Source: Pseudomonas fluorescens (GTDB lineage Bacteria; Pseudomonadota; Gammaproteobacteria; Pseudomonadales; Pseudomonadaceae). Taken from it: DNA of 64,000 nt. Both the position numbers and the translations under genes were made by a program. This document shows positions 26,941 through 36,004 of the stretch, piece after piece (position 1 is the stretch's first letter; each line of letters starts with the position of its first letter). Below the pieces are notes generated by a model. That model was given only the letters and a program-made list of their open reading frames with translations. It made no database searches and had not been told where the DNA came from. The stretch lies in contig NZ_KZ478001.1 of assembly GCF_002837185.1 (NCBI RefSeq), forward strand, positions 42,799-106,798. Direction: 5' to 3'.

Positions 26941-28704
26941 TTATCTCAGCCATTCATTGGTGATTTGGTCGAAGCTCAGATCCTTCCACTCTTCTTTCCA
27001 CAGCTCCCAGTACGGGATGTCGGCGGACGAGGGAGCCGGATCGCATACGTCGATTTTCACAAGCGACGGCATCACCAGTGAGTCGCCGATTAAGAGTGCC
27101 TCACCAGCGCCCAGATTTGGCATCTTCTCAATCAGCTTACCCAGCGTATCTGGGAGCAACCTGCGTACATAATTTTGATCGCTAGGGTTGGTAAGCCGCA
27201 TCGCAACGAAGTTGTTGCATTGAGAGAAAATGGTTTCGGAAATTTCTGATGGGCGTTGGCTGGAGAGAAGCAAGGTGACGCCGTATTTTCGACCTTCCTT
27301 AGCTATCCGCTCAATCGACTGTTTGGCCGCCCGATATTTTGCGAGTTCACTTGTAGGTACATATTTGTGAGCCTCTTCGTAGACAAGCAAAATAGGGGCA
27401 TCATTATTGATCGACTCACCTTGCTTGGTTCTAAGCACTTTATAGTGGTAACCATGCTCAAATATTAGGCGAGAAATTAGAGATACAGTGATGCTCAAAA
27501 CCTCGAACGGAATGCCGCTAAGATCAAGGACTGTAACGTTGGAAGCCTCGTTTGGTAGATAGCCTATGAGATTTCGGAGAGTGTTTTCAAGGGAACTTTC
27601 TTTGGCGCGGGAGCCGAAGAGAAATCCCAATCTCTCCTGAGAGACCTTAGACTCGAATCGGGTATAAAACTTATCTAAAGAACCATCGCCATACCCGCCG
27701 TTGGTGATGCTTTCACGCTTTGTGGGATGAAATTCCAGCTTTTGTTCAAAGTATTTTATCACTCGCTCTTGGTCGTTTAGTAATAATCCAGTAGTAGGGT
27801 CTGTTTTACCCTCTTTTAATAGCTCGTAGGTTCCGTCGTTAATCATGTAGACATTTGAGTTTTTTGAATTTACTGTTTCGTTTTTTATGTTGTAGAGGGC
27901 GTTCAGTACCTCGTGGATATCGAAGAAAACTGGGCTGTCGTAAAATATTTTGGTGTAAGCTTTGTTATGTTTCTTTTTGTTTTCCGTGACTAGGTACCGA
28001 AAGACTGAAGACTGGTTGTAGTTGTCGCGCTCTCCAGTATCTAATAACACCTCTTCTAGTTCATCACTGTTTAGTAGCCAGTAGGGGAGGTTCAAGGTGT
28101 TGATGTCGATATGGTTGGCTTCAGGGAAGGCCGCTCTGTATTCAGAGTGAATATCGAAAATTATAGCGTGCGAGTTGTTTTGAGTTCCCGAAAGAGTTTT
28201 AGTTGTAGAGGTCTGAATGATTCTGGCTACTGTGTTGGATTTGCCCGCTCCTGTTGATCCGACTACTGCAATGTGCTTGTTGAAGAATTTGTTTCCGTCG
28301 ACTGGAACTCTAATTTCTGGATCGGCTAGTAATGATGAGAATTCAAATTTCTTTTTTTCAGGTACGGAGTCCTCGAAGATCTTTTTAATGTCTTGGAGGG
28401 TGGCAGGTTCAACGCCAGTGGGAGGAATGGTTAACGCATCACCTCCTCGAATAAATTTCCCATCTTTAATAACACCGAGCGGGAGCGCCTCGATCACATG
28501 TCGGCGATTTTTTCTATCGTCAACTTCGATCAAAAAGCTTTCAATGATCGCAATAAGAACGCAATCTTCATGGTCTGTTACCCTGAGGTAGGAGCCGACA
28601 CGCAATAAAGGATGACCCTCTGTGAAGCTGCCTAGGTCATCTACGCAGATACGAACTTTGTTTGGGTATACTGCTATGACCTCTGCTTGCGGTTTATCTG
28701 TCAT
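26941..28704 (-). CDS. HerA-like ATPase of a HerA/DUF4297-type defence system
   Basis: 587 residues. An N-terminal HAS-barrel-like part (~1 to 110) precedes a hexameric FtsK/HerA motor domain. Walker A is VVGSTGAGKSNTVARII near residue 148, Walker B is PILLVYEEAHKY near 430, and the sensor region is LLLSSQRPSEISETIFSQC. HerA-like motors of this type pair with a nuclease in phage-defence complexes. The partner gene at 28701 overlaps its start by four bases. Codons ending in A or T are common, unlike the hut genes, which fits recent transfer. Confidence 0.9.
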   Translation of the reverse strand: MTDKPQAEVIAVYPNKVRICVDDLGSFTEGHPLLRVGSYLRVTDHEDCVLIAIIESFLIEVDDRKNRRHVIEALPLGVIKDGKFIRGGDALTIPPTGVEPATLQDIKKIFEDSVPEKKKFEFSSLLADPEIRVPVDGNKFFNKHIAVVGSTGAGKSNTVARIIQTSTTKTLSGTQNNSHAIIFDIHSEYRAAFPEANHIDINTLNLPYWLLNSDELEEVLLDTGERDNYNQSSVFRYLVTENKKKHNKAYTKIFYDSPVFFDIHEVLNALYNIKNETVNSKNSNVYMINDGTYELLKEGKTDPTTGLLLNDQERVIKYFEQKLEFHPTKRESITNGGYGDGSLDKFYTRFESKVSQERLGFLFGSRAKESSLENTLRNLIGYLPNEASNVTVLDLSGIPFEVLSITVSLISRLIFEHGYHYKVLRTKQGESINNDAPILLVYEEAHKYVPTSELAKYRAAKQSIERIAKEGRKYGVTLLLSSQRPSEISETIFSQCNNFVAMRLTNPSDQNYVRRLLPDTLGKLIEKMPNLGAGEALLIGDSLVMPSLVKIDVCDPAPSSADIPYWELWKEEWKDLSFDQITNEWLR

Positions 28705-29951
28705 TTAATCATCTCCTTGATGTCTTCTAGAGTATCAACCTTGATTGCAGCGTAAGTTGCAGCGGTCGGAATATTTAAGCCGGTGGTGGGCGTATCGTAA
28801 TAGAACTCGAATACCTGAATAGGGCGGCGATGCGAGGAATTTAAAGTGCTGTCCAAGTCACATAATTCGTCGATCAGCTTCAACCGCGTCTCCATATATG
28901 AGGTTGGGCCTTTAAGGATGGAGTCGATATGAAAACCAGATCCTTTAAAATCATTCCCATCTAAAAAGGGAATGGTGGCAGCCCGTAGAGAAAATTTTAG
29001 GTTTCTGAGTGCGAGTTCATCCGCGTTAATTAAATGAATGTAGGGGCAGAATCGCTCAGTATCTGAAATTCTCGAACTTGGGCGGTTTGAGAATTTTTTG
29101 CTAAATTTTAACACCAGGTCAAGTACATTTGCCGTATCTAAATGGCCGGCGGGAAGATTTATAATGAAAAACCTGGCTTTGTTCTCTATAGATGTAGCAG
29201 TGCTTTGCTTAAAGTATTTTTCGCGCACCAAATTTGCATATTTTTTGGCCCCTTGATAGTGCCTGAGCCAGCTGTTGAATAGCTGACTCTTGTTGTTTAT
29301 TTCATGGATGAAGCGGTTTTTTGTGGTCTGACGATCAATCAAGTTTTTCTCGATTGCGAGAGTTCTTATATTATTTATTGATGCTGGATAGAAAAGGTTT
29401 TCGACGTCCTCCCTTGTGGCGCCTGGTATGGTTGATAGCAATAGTTTTGCGATACTTTCAAATTGCTCTTCATAACTTGCAGCGTATACGTCTATTTCCA
29501 ATAGTGTTACGAACTGGAGTATTTCAGCGTCGGTGATGTTGTACTTACTGTGGATTAGTTCGGAGGGGGCATCTTTCTTCTGGGTTGTTAGAAAATGCGT
29601 TTTAACAAAGTCTACGGTTATTTTGCTTTTTTCAGGGAGTTTCTCTTGGCCTTCGTTGTAGTGCCCATAAAGTTTGTACTTTGGTAGTGGGGTTTTATTA
29701 GAGCCTACTTCTTTGAAATGAATAATCATCGCTGCGATGGCGGGTTTGATTACGGAGTGGTTGTAATCCGTGGCCGCGTAGTATTTGCACTGAGTATATT
29801 GTTCATTGGAAACATCATCAATGTCGACGTCCTCAATACCCTCAACCGTTACAATAGCATGCTCATTCGCTGCTAGTAATAACTGAAGTATTGCAAAGTC
29901 GAATTGGTAAAAATAACCTTTGATTGTGGCGTTGGCTGCTCGGTTGACCAT
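28701..29951 (-). CDS. DUF4297-like nuclease partner of HerA
   Basis: 416 residues. The N-terminus has KGYFYQFDFAILQLL, then VEGIEDVDIDD and YTQCKYYAAT. This order (G-x-x-YQ, E-DVDI, Q-x-K) is typical of the PD-(D/E)xK-related DUF4297/Cap4 nuclease domain. The rest (~150 to 416) is helical and not recognised, and could be the HerA-binding or sensor part. Its stop overlaps the HerA start by four bases, so the pair is one translational unit. DUF4297-HerA pairs are described antiphage systems. The match here rests on motif reading only. Confidence 0.75.
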   Translation of the reverse strand: MVNRAANATIKGYFYQFDFAILQLLLAANEHAIVTVEGIEDVDIDDVSNEQYTQCKYYAATDYNHSVIKPAIAAMIIHFKEVGSNKTPLPKYKLYGHYNEGQEKLPEKSKITVDFVKTHFLTTQKKDAPSELIHSKYNITDAEILQFVTLLEIDVYAASYEEQFESIAKLLLSTIPGATREDVENLFYPASINNIRTLAIEKNLIDRQTTKNRFIHEINNKSQLFNSWLRHYQGAKKYANLVREKYFKQSTATSIENKARFFIINLPAGHLDTANVLDLVLKFSKKFSNRPSSRISDTERFCPYIHLINADELALRNLKFSLRAATIPFLDGNDFKGSGFHIDSILKGPTSYMETRLKLIDELCDLDSTLNSSHRRPIQVFEFYYDTPTTGLNIPTAATYAAIKVDTLEDIKEMIK

Positions 29952-30348
29952 TAATATTCCCTATTAAGAATGGTGTCGAGATAGGTGTAGCAAATCTGTT
30001 TCACCTATCAGATCAGACTTCACGAGAGCTTCGCGACCCTTTGGCATCGTCCTTCTTATAGCTCGTTCTGGGAGAGGAGTATCTATCACTAAAGTGGCAT
30101 GGTGATAGCTCATTTGGCATGCGTGTCTTGTCTTGAATCAAATTTTCAAAACGTTGGTCGCCAATTCGCAACGTCGTCCTCTCTTAATCGAGGATATGGG
30201 TGCGACAGAAAATAACGACACAGTGTATTGCGACATTCAAATGGTCTCGGCCAGACGATGGCCCCGGTGATGAGGTGTCGAAGAGTCGGAGTAGTAAAAC
30301 CCTGTGAATCAAGCGGCATAAGGCCTATTGCCTGTCACTGTGAGGGCT
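29952..30348. other. Intergenic stretch with a gene relic
   Basis: 397 bp between the nuclease gene and the first histidine phosphatase. The only supported content is the relic at 30196. Confidence 0.5.
30196..30270 (+). pseudogene. Relic of the small TVYC-x-IQMP protein family
   Basis: ATG 30196 opens a 24-codon frame beginning MGATENNDTVYCDIQM and then running into a stop. The first 16 residues match the intact small proteins at 45457 (DTVYCDIQMP) and 56681 (DTVYCNIQMP) almost exactly, and nothing after them matches. It is the 5' remnant of a third copy, cut by recombination. Confidence 0.75.
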
Positions 30349-30975
30349 CTAGATCTGTTCGATGTTCAAGGGCCAAGCAATGTCGCCGGCCCTCCTGGAT
30401 AGGGAGTATCCGCCGCCATTTCGAATGTGATTTTCGATCTCGTAGGTACGCCAATCGGCCATAGCCTGGACATCCAGAACTCGAGGCTTCCTCTCCAGCA
30501 GCCATGCGACTGCGTTCAAATATTGCCCATGAGAAAACACGGCGATACTACCGGCTGGATGCTCCTCAAGCCGATCAAAAAATGCCTGGGCTTGAGCAAC
30601 AAAATCATGGTATGACTCCGCGCCGGCGCCGTCGCGATAGGTGGGGTCGGACTTCAGCCAGTATGCATCGACCCAGCTCTTCCTCTGGGCCACAGTTGTA
30701 TCGACACAGCGGTCAGGTGCGAGGTACGTAAACTCTTCGACAGCCCATGTCTCAATAGCTGTCCCGGGGAAGGTCGCTGCAGTTGCCTGGGCGGTGGCCT
30801 GCGCTCGTGCGAAAGGAGATGCGACGATTAGGTCGGGTGCCACGGAAAATGATCCTGCGATCATCCGAGCTTGTTCCAGACCCAAAGGGGTGAGTGGAAT
30901 GCTTGCATGATCGCGACTGGCTTGGCCGGCATTAGCAGCACTCTGGCCGTGCCGAATCAGCCGTACACGTCTCAT
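30349..30975 (-). CDS. Histidine phosphatase family protein (phosphoglycerate-mutase-like), copy 1
   Basis: 208 residues. The catalytic RHG motif is in VRLIRHGQSAANAGQAS at the N-terminus, and the second histidine is in IAVFSHGQYLNAVAW near 150. The family removes phosphate from sugars, nucleotides or proteins through a phosphohistidine. It is strongly similar along its whole length to the protein at 35231. The two copies flank the Shedu-like, DUF6602-like and frameshifted nuclease genes. The substrate is unknown. Confidence 0.9.
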   Translation of the reverse strand: MRRVRLIRHGQSAANAGQASRDHASIPLTPLGLEQARMIAGSFSVAPDLIVASPFARAQATAQATAATFPGTAIETWAVEEFTYLAPDRCVDTTVAQRKSWVDAYWLKSDPTYRDGAGAESYHDFVAQAQAFFDRLEEHPAGSIAVFSHGQYLNAVAWLLERKPRVLDVQAMADWRTYEIENHIRNGGGYSLSRRAGDIAWPLNIEQI

Positions 30976-31157
30976 CAGCTATCTTCCTCGGTCATGGGGT
31001 GCCACCAATACCCTGCTTCCTTGCACCTCCCGAAACCGTGGCGCCCAGTACATCAATCAGCGGGAGGTGGCAGTACCTACAGGTAAATTTTGGGGTTGCC
31101 GCCATTTCTGTACGATTGGAGTGTTTAGGAAAAAGTATCGTTCAATATTTGAGAGTG

Positions 31158-32795
31158 TTAGTAGTGGAAGCTATGTCCATTACGGTGCAACATGTTGTAG
31201 TAGGTGAACGCTCTGTAAATATCACTAAGATTGTTGGTTTTTTTAAGTTCATCAAGCATTGTTGGCTCTATTTCTAGCGTTTCTGGGTTTTTTCGCAATA
31301 ACCTGGCCTTTGTTAGATAGTAGTACGGTAGCGAATTTAGTAGTTTGCTTTCTGTGTGTTTCCCTCTTGTTGGTTTCCCGTTCTTGAAGTAATGTACGAC
31401 GATTTCTTGATAGAATTGCCTAATGTCCACGGGCATAGAGGAGATGGATTTTATCCATTGTGTTATTTCTTTGGCGAAGAGAGTGCTTTCTGTTTCGCTA
31501 CAATTTGCGATGGTTAGAAATTTGGTTGCGACTCTATTCGTCAATGCTATCATGAACTCCATTAGCTCATGATCAAGGTGGGCACGATATGGGGACTTGT
31601 GCTGCAGCTTTTCCTTAAGGAAATGGCAGTTCCCTAAGGTAGAGATCTCACCCTCATTAAATGCAGCTATATGGTTACCGCATAGAAGCGCAGTGTGCTC
31701 TCGCCACAAAAGAGCTTCAAATGGGAGCGTTGATCGCTCCGGAAAATTATTATAAATCGGCGTAAGATGTCCTTGGACTCCATCGCTGGATACAATTCTT
31801 ACGCCGCAGCCAGGGATTTCGCAAGCGCCTGCGGAACGGTAGAATATTTCGCGTAAGGTCTCGGGATGAAAACAAGTCCTCCTTCTTGATGTGTCGAAGT
31901 GATTCATCCCAAGGCCAGCCATTTTTACGCCGAGTGGATCTTCGTTAAGATCTCCGAAATGAGGTAGGCTCGGTGAGGATGTTTTTACGTGAACTCCGGT
32001 TGCCCATATTGAGATCATATGTTTGGGGCGCGGGTGCCTCTTAACGTGTTCAATCATTTCAGGGTAAGGCATTAGAAGAATATCATTTTCTAGGTAGAGA
32101 CTATCAACTAGATGTTGGCGTTTCGGGGTGTCGATTTTTTCATTGCCAGCGATTAGTATGTAGTCTATCTCTATTTGGGTTTCTCTAGCTACATTGTCCG
32201 CTAGTGTTAGTAGTGGGACTGGGTAGTTTTTAAATAAAGGTTTTAAGCTGAGGAGTAGAGATTTTTTTCGATCTTCAGATGCAAAGCTATCTCTCCATTC
32301 TTCAACTTGTGAAATCCATTTTTTTGCTTTGTTAGAAAATTCAGTTTTTTGGGCGTTATCTTTGAATACTTTGTCCGAGGCGCGTTTAATTTCGACTAGC
32401 GAAATTTTTATTACTTGGTTTTGCCCTGAGATGAAGGCAAAGTCAGCTCGGCGTTTGTTAGGGAGTGCGAGTTCGTCAATTATTGAGTTGAGCAGTAATT
32501 CACCTGCATAGAGTTCAGGGGTGTGTAGCAGAAATGGATACTCTACAATTTTTTCATGCAGACGTGCTTCTCGTAAATCTTCAGAGCGACTTTGAATTTC
32601 AAGTGAATTGTTTGATGATCCACGATTTGCTTTTTTATCTTTGGCCTTCTGGCCTTGTCTTCTATATTTGTTCTCGATGGGCTTTATCGGCTGCGTGGTG
32701 ATTTGATCCTCTATGCGGGCAAGTACCGATTGCTGCCGATTAACTATGCTGAGGAATTCAGTAATGGCTTGGTTTTCGAGAGTTACAATGTCCAT
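31158..32795 (-). CDS. Shedu-like (DUF4263) nuclease protein with HNH-like C-terminal region
   Basis: 545 residues from ATG 32795 with AAGGA upstream. A basic coiled N-terminus (~1 to 70) is followed by a DUF4263-like PD-(D/E)xK domain (~75 to 190): EKIVEYPFLLHTPEL, then RRADFAFI with the catalytic D and KISLVEIKRASDKV with E-x-K. The second half has CEIPGCGVRI near 330 and LLCGNHIAAFNEGE near 380, a treble-clef/HNH-like cysteine and histidine arrangement. Shedu proteins are single-gene phage-defence nucleases. The extra zinc-type region is unusual. Strongly A+T-rich codons point to transfer. Confidence 0.72.
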   Translation of the reverse strand: MDIVTLENQAITEFLSIVNRQQSVLARIEDQITTQPIKPIENKYRRQGQKAKDKKANRGSSNNSLEIQSRSEDLREARLHEKIVEYPFLLHTPELYAGELLLNSIIDELALPNKRRADFAFISGQNQVIKISLVEIKRASDKVFKDNAQKTEFSNKAKKWISQVEEWRDSFASEDRKKSLLLSLKPLFKNYPVPLLTLADNVARETQIEIDYILIAGNEKIDTPKRQHLVDSLYLENDILLMPYPEMIEHVKRHPRPKHMISIWATGVHVKTSSPSLPHFGDLNEDPLGVKMAGLGMNHFDTSRRRTCFHPETLREIFYRSAGACEIPGCGVRIVSSDGVQGHLTPIYNNFPERSTLPFEALLWREHTALLCGNHIAAFNEGEISTLGNCHFLKEKLQHKSPYRAHLDHELMEFMIALTNRVATKFLTIANCSETESTLFAKEITQWIKSISSMPVDIRQFYQEIVVHYFKNGKPTRGKHTESKLLNSLPYYYLTKARLLRKNPETLEIEPTMLDELKKTNNLSDIYRAFTYYNMLHRNGHSFHY

Positions 32796-32923
32796 GCGAT
32801 TCCTTCTAGGATTTCCCTTGAGGTGGCTGGTTGCTTCTAGCCTTGAGTGATTGCCCTAGCGTGCTAAAACTATAGCCAAACTGAGCAGTGATCTGCAGAC
32901 AGCAGCGTTTAGCTTTTCAGTAT

Positions 32924-33631
32924 TCAAGTTTTCCCGATCAATGACTGGAATTCATCTAGCTTAAATTCGTTGCTGCCAGCATGCTGCAGTGTGGCAGTAA
33001 CACATTGGAGAAATGCGAAAAGGGATGCGGCCTTGCCTCTGGCAATCGTAAAGCCATTTTGTCCGGGAGCTCTTCCATAAAAAATTGCGCCGTCAATACT
33101 TAATATTCCATTGGGAATTAATTTGTTGGAAAAAGATTTATATATATTCTCAATACCTTCCTCTGTAGAAGGGCCTTTAAATCCAATAATAAATGTTGGG
33201 ATTGAAATTTCGTCAAGAAAATGGAAGTCATCACCTTTTACTGAAGTTCTGAACAGTTCCTTGATGGAAGCTGCTTTGTCCATCGCCTTCTTACCTTGCG
33301 TTGCAAGGTTGGATTTGATTTCCAATGCGGCACATACAGACGGAGCTAAGAATAGTCGGTTCTGGTCGCTGCTGATCGGGAAGCTGATTGAGAATGGTTG
33401 CTCAATAACGATATCAACCTGACCTGAATCATTTCCGTATTGATCAAAAATTGTTCCAGTGCCAACGCGATAGCCAGGGGCCAAAATCAGTGAAAGAAGA
33501 GATCGGTTAATTATTTCTCTCTCGGCTCCGGTAATGCTCGGAGCATATTTAGTAGAGTCTGCATGGGCCTGCATTAGTGCGGCATGTATGCCTTCCAGTT
33601 TTTGTTTTAGAAAGTTAGATGCTTGAGTCAT
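32924..33631 (-). CDS. DUF6602-like nuclease-fold protein
   Basis: 235 residues. The stretch GAEREIINRSLLSLILAPGY, then GTGTIFDQYGNDSGQVDIVIEQ, and CAALEIKSNL supplies an E, a D and an E-x-K in the order expected for a PD-(D/E)xK fold, as in DUF6602 proteins of defence islands. It lies 128 bp upstream of the Shedu-like gene on the same strand and may act with it. Its own start overlaps the 69-codon frame upstream. No experimentally known function. Confidence 0.68.
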   Translation of the reverse strand: MTQASNFLKQKLEGIHAALMQAHADSTKYAPSITGAEREIINRSLLSLILAPGYRVGTGTIFDQYGNDSGQVDIVIEQPFSISFPISSDQNRLFLAPSVCAALEIKSNLATQGKKAMDKAASIKELFRTSVKGDDFHFLDEISIPTFIIGFKGPSTEEGIENIYKSFSNKLIPNGILSIDGAIFYGRAPGQNGFTIARGKAASLFAFLQCVTATLQHAGSNEFKLDEFQSLIGKT

Positions 33632-33824
33632 AACCTAGATTTCGCTCTTTGAGATAAAACTGAGTCAGATGCTGGTTGTCTGTGAAAGGAGCCAGGCAAT
33701 CATCCAGCTTGTGACGTACCTCGTCGTATGTACCGGCGCCGTCGACGTCCACCTGTTCAATCGTGGTCAGTCTCTTACAGAAATCGGCGGAGCGCCTGGA
33801 GGTGCCGTGGTTTTTTATCTGCAT
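33615..33824 (-). CDS. Small protein upstream of the DUF6602-like gene (unknown)
   Basis: 69 residues from ATG 33824, which has GAGAAG eight bases upstream. The sequence is polar and protein-like (TTIEQVDVDGAGTYDEVRHK) and overlaps the next gene by 17 bases, as coupled bacterial genes often do. No family is recognised. It could be a relic of a longer gene because the same region is flanked by broken copies. Confidence 0.4.
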   Translation of the reverse strand: MQIKNHGTSRRSADFCKRLTTIEQVDVDGAGTYDEVRHKLDDCLAPFTDNQHLTQFYLKERNLGYDSSI

Positions 33825-34114
33825 TTTTTTTCTTCTCAGAGGCCCTTGTTCATTACGAAGCGGAGTCGAAGAGCCGAATGAGCAACTCTCCCGTAGGCGT
33901 GCCCGCGTACCGTTCCAGCAGCTCTTCTAGCTTGGCAGAGAGCTGACCGCACGATGGAGGTGTCAGCGTGCTTCAAGATGTTTCCCAAGCTACGAGTGTC
34001 CTCCAAGCCTGTCCAGAAAAACGGCACATGTCGAAGTGCTATCATTGTGCGCTTTTTCGTGGCTGAATTTTGCAAAGGTGTTGATGGCCTATTAGGGAAA
34101 TATGGAGGTACAAG

Positions 34115-35171
34115 GTGGTGCAAGTAATCACAGTGAACGCCCGGCTTCGCAGGGGCATTCGTTCATTCCAGCAGGCGCTCATTGGCCAAGCAGAGCTACT
34201 TGGGGAAAAAGAGTGGGCATTTCCAAGCGGGGATCGGGCACCTTGCCCCACCTATGCTTTGGAAACCGACCTGGGTGAGATGCTATTTGCTGTTCCACCG
34301 CCTTGGGATGGACGGCAGGCGCACCTGTTTAAGCTGAACTATGAGGGGGGAACTCTCTCCAGATGCGGAGATCAACATTCCGGATGGCCTCAACCGCAAG
34401 GTCTCAGGAGCATTGGTTTCTACCTCTGACGGCGAAACCTTAATCTGCCATAGAGGCACCTTCACGGCATTCCGTGGCCGGGTGCCCCGTACAGAAGCGC
34501 TTGAGCACTTTCAGGATTGGCTGATGGAGGTTGATGACGACGGGCGATCAGCAGATGTGATTGCTGTCTCTTCAGCAAACTCCCCCAGCATTGCGAATGA
34601 CATAGCCGAGTTCCTATTCAAGGTAAAACGACTCAAGGAACAGAGGAAGGCGGAACTGGAGGGGGATGCCGAGGGTTCAGAGGAAGCCCTCGACGAAGAA
34701 GATGAATCGGGTGCCAAATGGCGGGAGCAGGAAGAGTTCGAGGGCAGCAAGTCCTATACCCCAAGCAGCGACCCCTGCCAGTATCTCCATGGCCCGCTCT
34801 GCAATGCCCTCCATCGCAAGCTGGATGAGCTTATTGATGGACATCCTGAGCTATGGGGCGGTAAGCATCGTGTCGACTTGGCATTGGTAGACAGGGCTAC
34901 AGACAGGGCCAGGGTAATCTTTGAGGTCAAGACCAGCGCCTCCATGTCGCCACAGCTTTACACCGCGTTTGGTCAGCTTGCGTATTACCGGCATTGCTTC
35001 GGGACTGCTGATACCAAGCTGATCCTGGTGCTGCCGGCGAGCACTGCATCCGACTTCACAACAACCGAGTTCTTCGCCGAGGCCAATATCCAGGTGCTGT
35101 TCGGTGAGGCCGGTATTTTTGAGAGCAGCAAGGGCGAGAGTCTAGAAGAGGTATTGAGTACCATCTTGTAG
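34115..35171 (+). pseudogene. Frameshifted PD-(D/E)xK nuclease-like gene
   Basis: The gene starts at GTG 34115 with GGAGG six bases upstream and reads MVQVITVNARLRRGIRSF up to LFKLNYEGG near 34350. There the frame is lost at a run of six G. The neighbouring frame continues at once with GELSPDAEINIPDGL and runs to 35171. Joined, the product would be about 350 residues. Its C-terminal part has DLALVDRATDRARVIFEVKTSAS and AFGQLAYYRHCFG, a nuclease-type D, E-x-K and Q pattern, after an acidic linker near the middle. A relic of the same N-terminus lies at 43266. Sequencing error or slippage at the G-run are alternatives. Confidence 0.7.
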
Positions 35172-35230
35172 AAGCTGGCGAAGCCGCTGTCAGTATATGA
35201 ATGCCAACTCCGTTTGCAACGTGCTTGGCA

Positions 35231-35887
35231 TCACCGCTCCGGGCGCGTCTCACCTCTTTCTTCACGCATTGAAACGCTCGCTCTCCAATGGGGGTCTTCA
35301 GCAGGCTTAGTCATCGTGTAACCGCCACCGTTGGGGACATGGCTCAGGATTTCGTACTCACGCCAATCCGCCATAGCTCGGTCGTCTATCCGCTGCGGTT
35401 TGCGCTCAATCAGCCAGGCCACGGCATTGATGACCTGCCCATGTGAAAATACAGCGATGTTTTGTGCAGGATGATCCGAAAGCCTACCCATAAAAGCCTG
35501 AGCCCTGGCTATGAAATCTAGGAAAGACTCCGCAACGGCACCGTCCACAAACGCAGGATCCGATCTAGACCAATACGCTTCGACCCACCTTCGCCTCTCG
35601 GCAACGGTCGTGTTCACACATCGTGTTGGCTCAAGGTATGTGAATTCATGAATGGGATAGATCTCGTACGGGACGTCCGGGAACTTCGCTACGGTAGCCA
35701 TAGCTGTTGCCCGAGCCCGAGAGAAGGGAGACGCAACGATCAGATCGGGAGCACCGGCGAAGGAGTTGGCCATCGAGTACGCCTGTTCAACCCCCTTCGC
35801 TGTAAGAGGAATTCTCGCATGATCCGTACTGGCTTCGCCGGCGTTGGCAGCGCTTTCTCCATGGCGGATTAGCCTGACCTTTCTCAT
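35231..35887 (-). CDS. Histidine phosphatase family protein, copy 2
   Basis: 218 residues from ATG 35887 (a TTG six bases earlier is closer to GGAGG and also possible). RHG is in VRLIRHGESAANAGEAS and the second histidine in IAVFSHGQVINAVAW. It is a clear paralogue of the gene at 30349 and shares the WVDAYW/WVEAYW and NGGGY blocks. Its last ~20 residues are extra and arginine-rich. It is divergent from the STAND-type gene. Confidence 0.9.
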   Translation of the reverse strand: MRKVRLIRHGESAANAGEASTDHARIPLTAKGVEQAYSMANSFAGAPDLIVASPFSRARATAMATVAKFPDVPYEIYPIHEFTYLEPTRCVNTTVAERRRWVEAYWSRSDPAFVDGAVAESFLDFIARAQAFMGRLSDHPAQNIAVFSHGQVINAVAWLIERKPQRIDDRAMADWREYEILSHVPNGGGYTMTKPAEDPHWRASVSMREERGETRPER

Positions 35888-36004
35888 AGCCAAATATCCT
35901 CCAAATCAATCTCGCGTGCGTTTCTGCTACTGCAGCCCCGGCATTATTGCAGTTCCGCTATGATGGCTTTCTGTCCTACCTCTAGATTTTGCTGCAAGGA
36001 TCGA

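Noticed and set aside
33836..34123. 95-codon minus-strand frame
   Set aside because: No ribosome site, no motif, and it overlaps the start region of the plus-strand nuclease-like gene.
34346..34351. Programmed frameshift
   Set aside because: A G-run slip is possible, but no stimulatory hairpin or upstream ribosome-like site is evident and a dead copy exists elsewhere, so gene decay or sequencing error is simpler.
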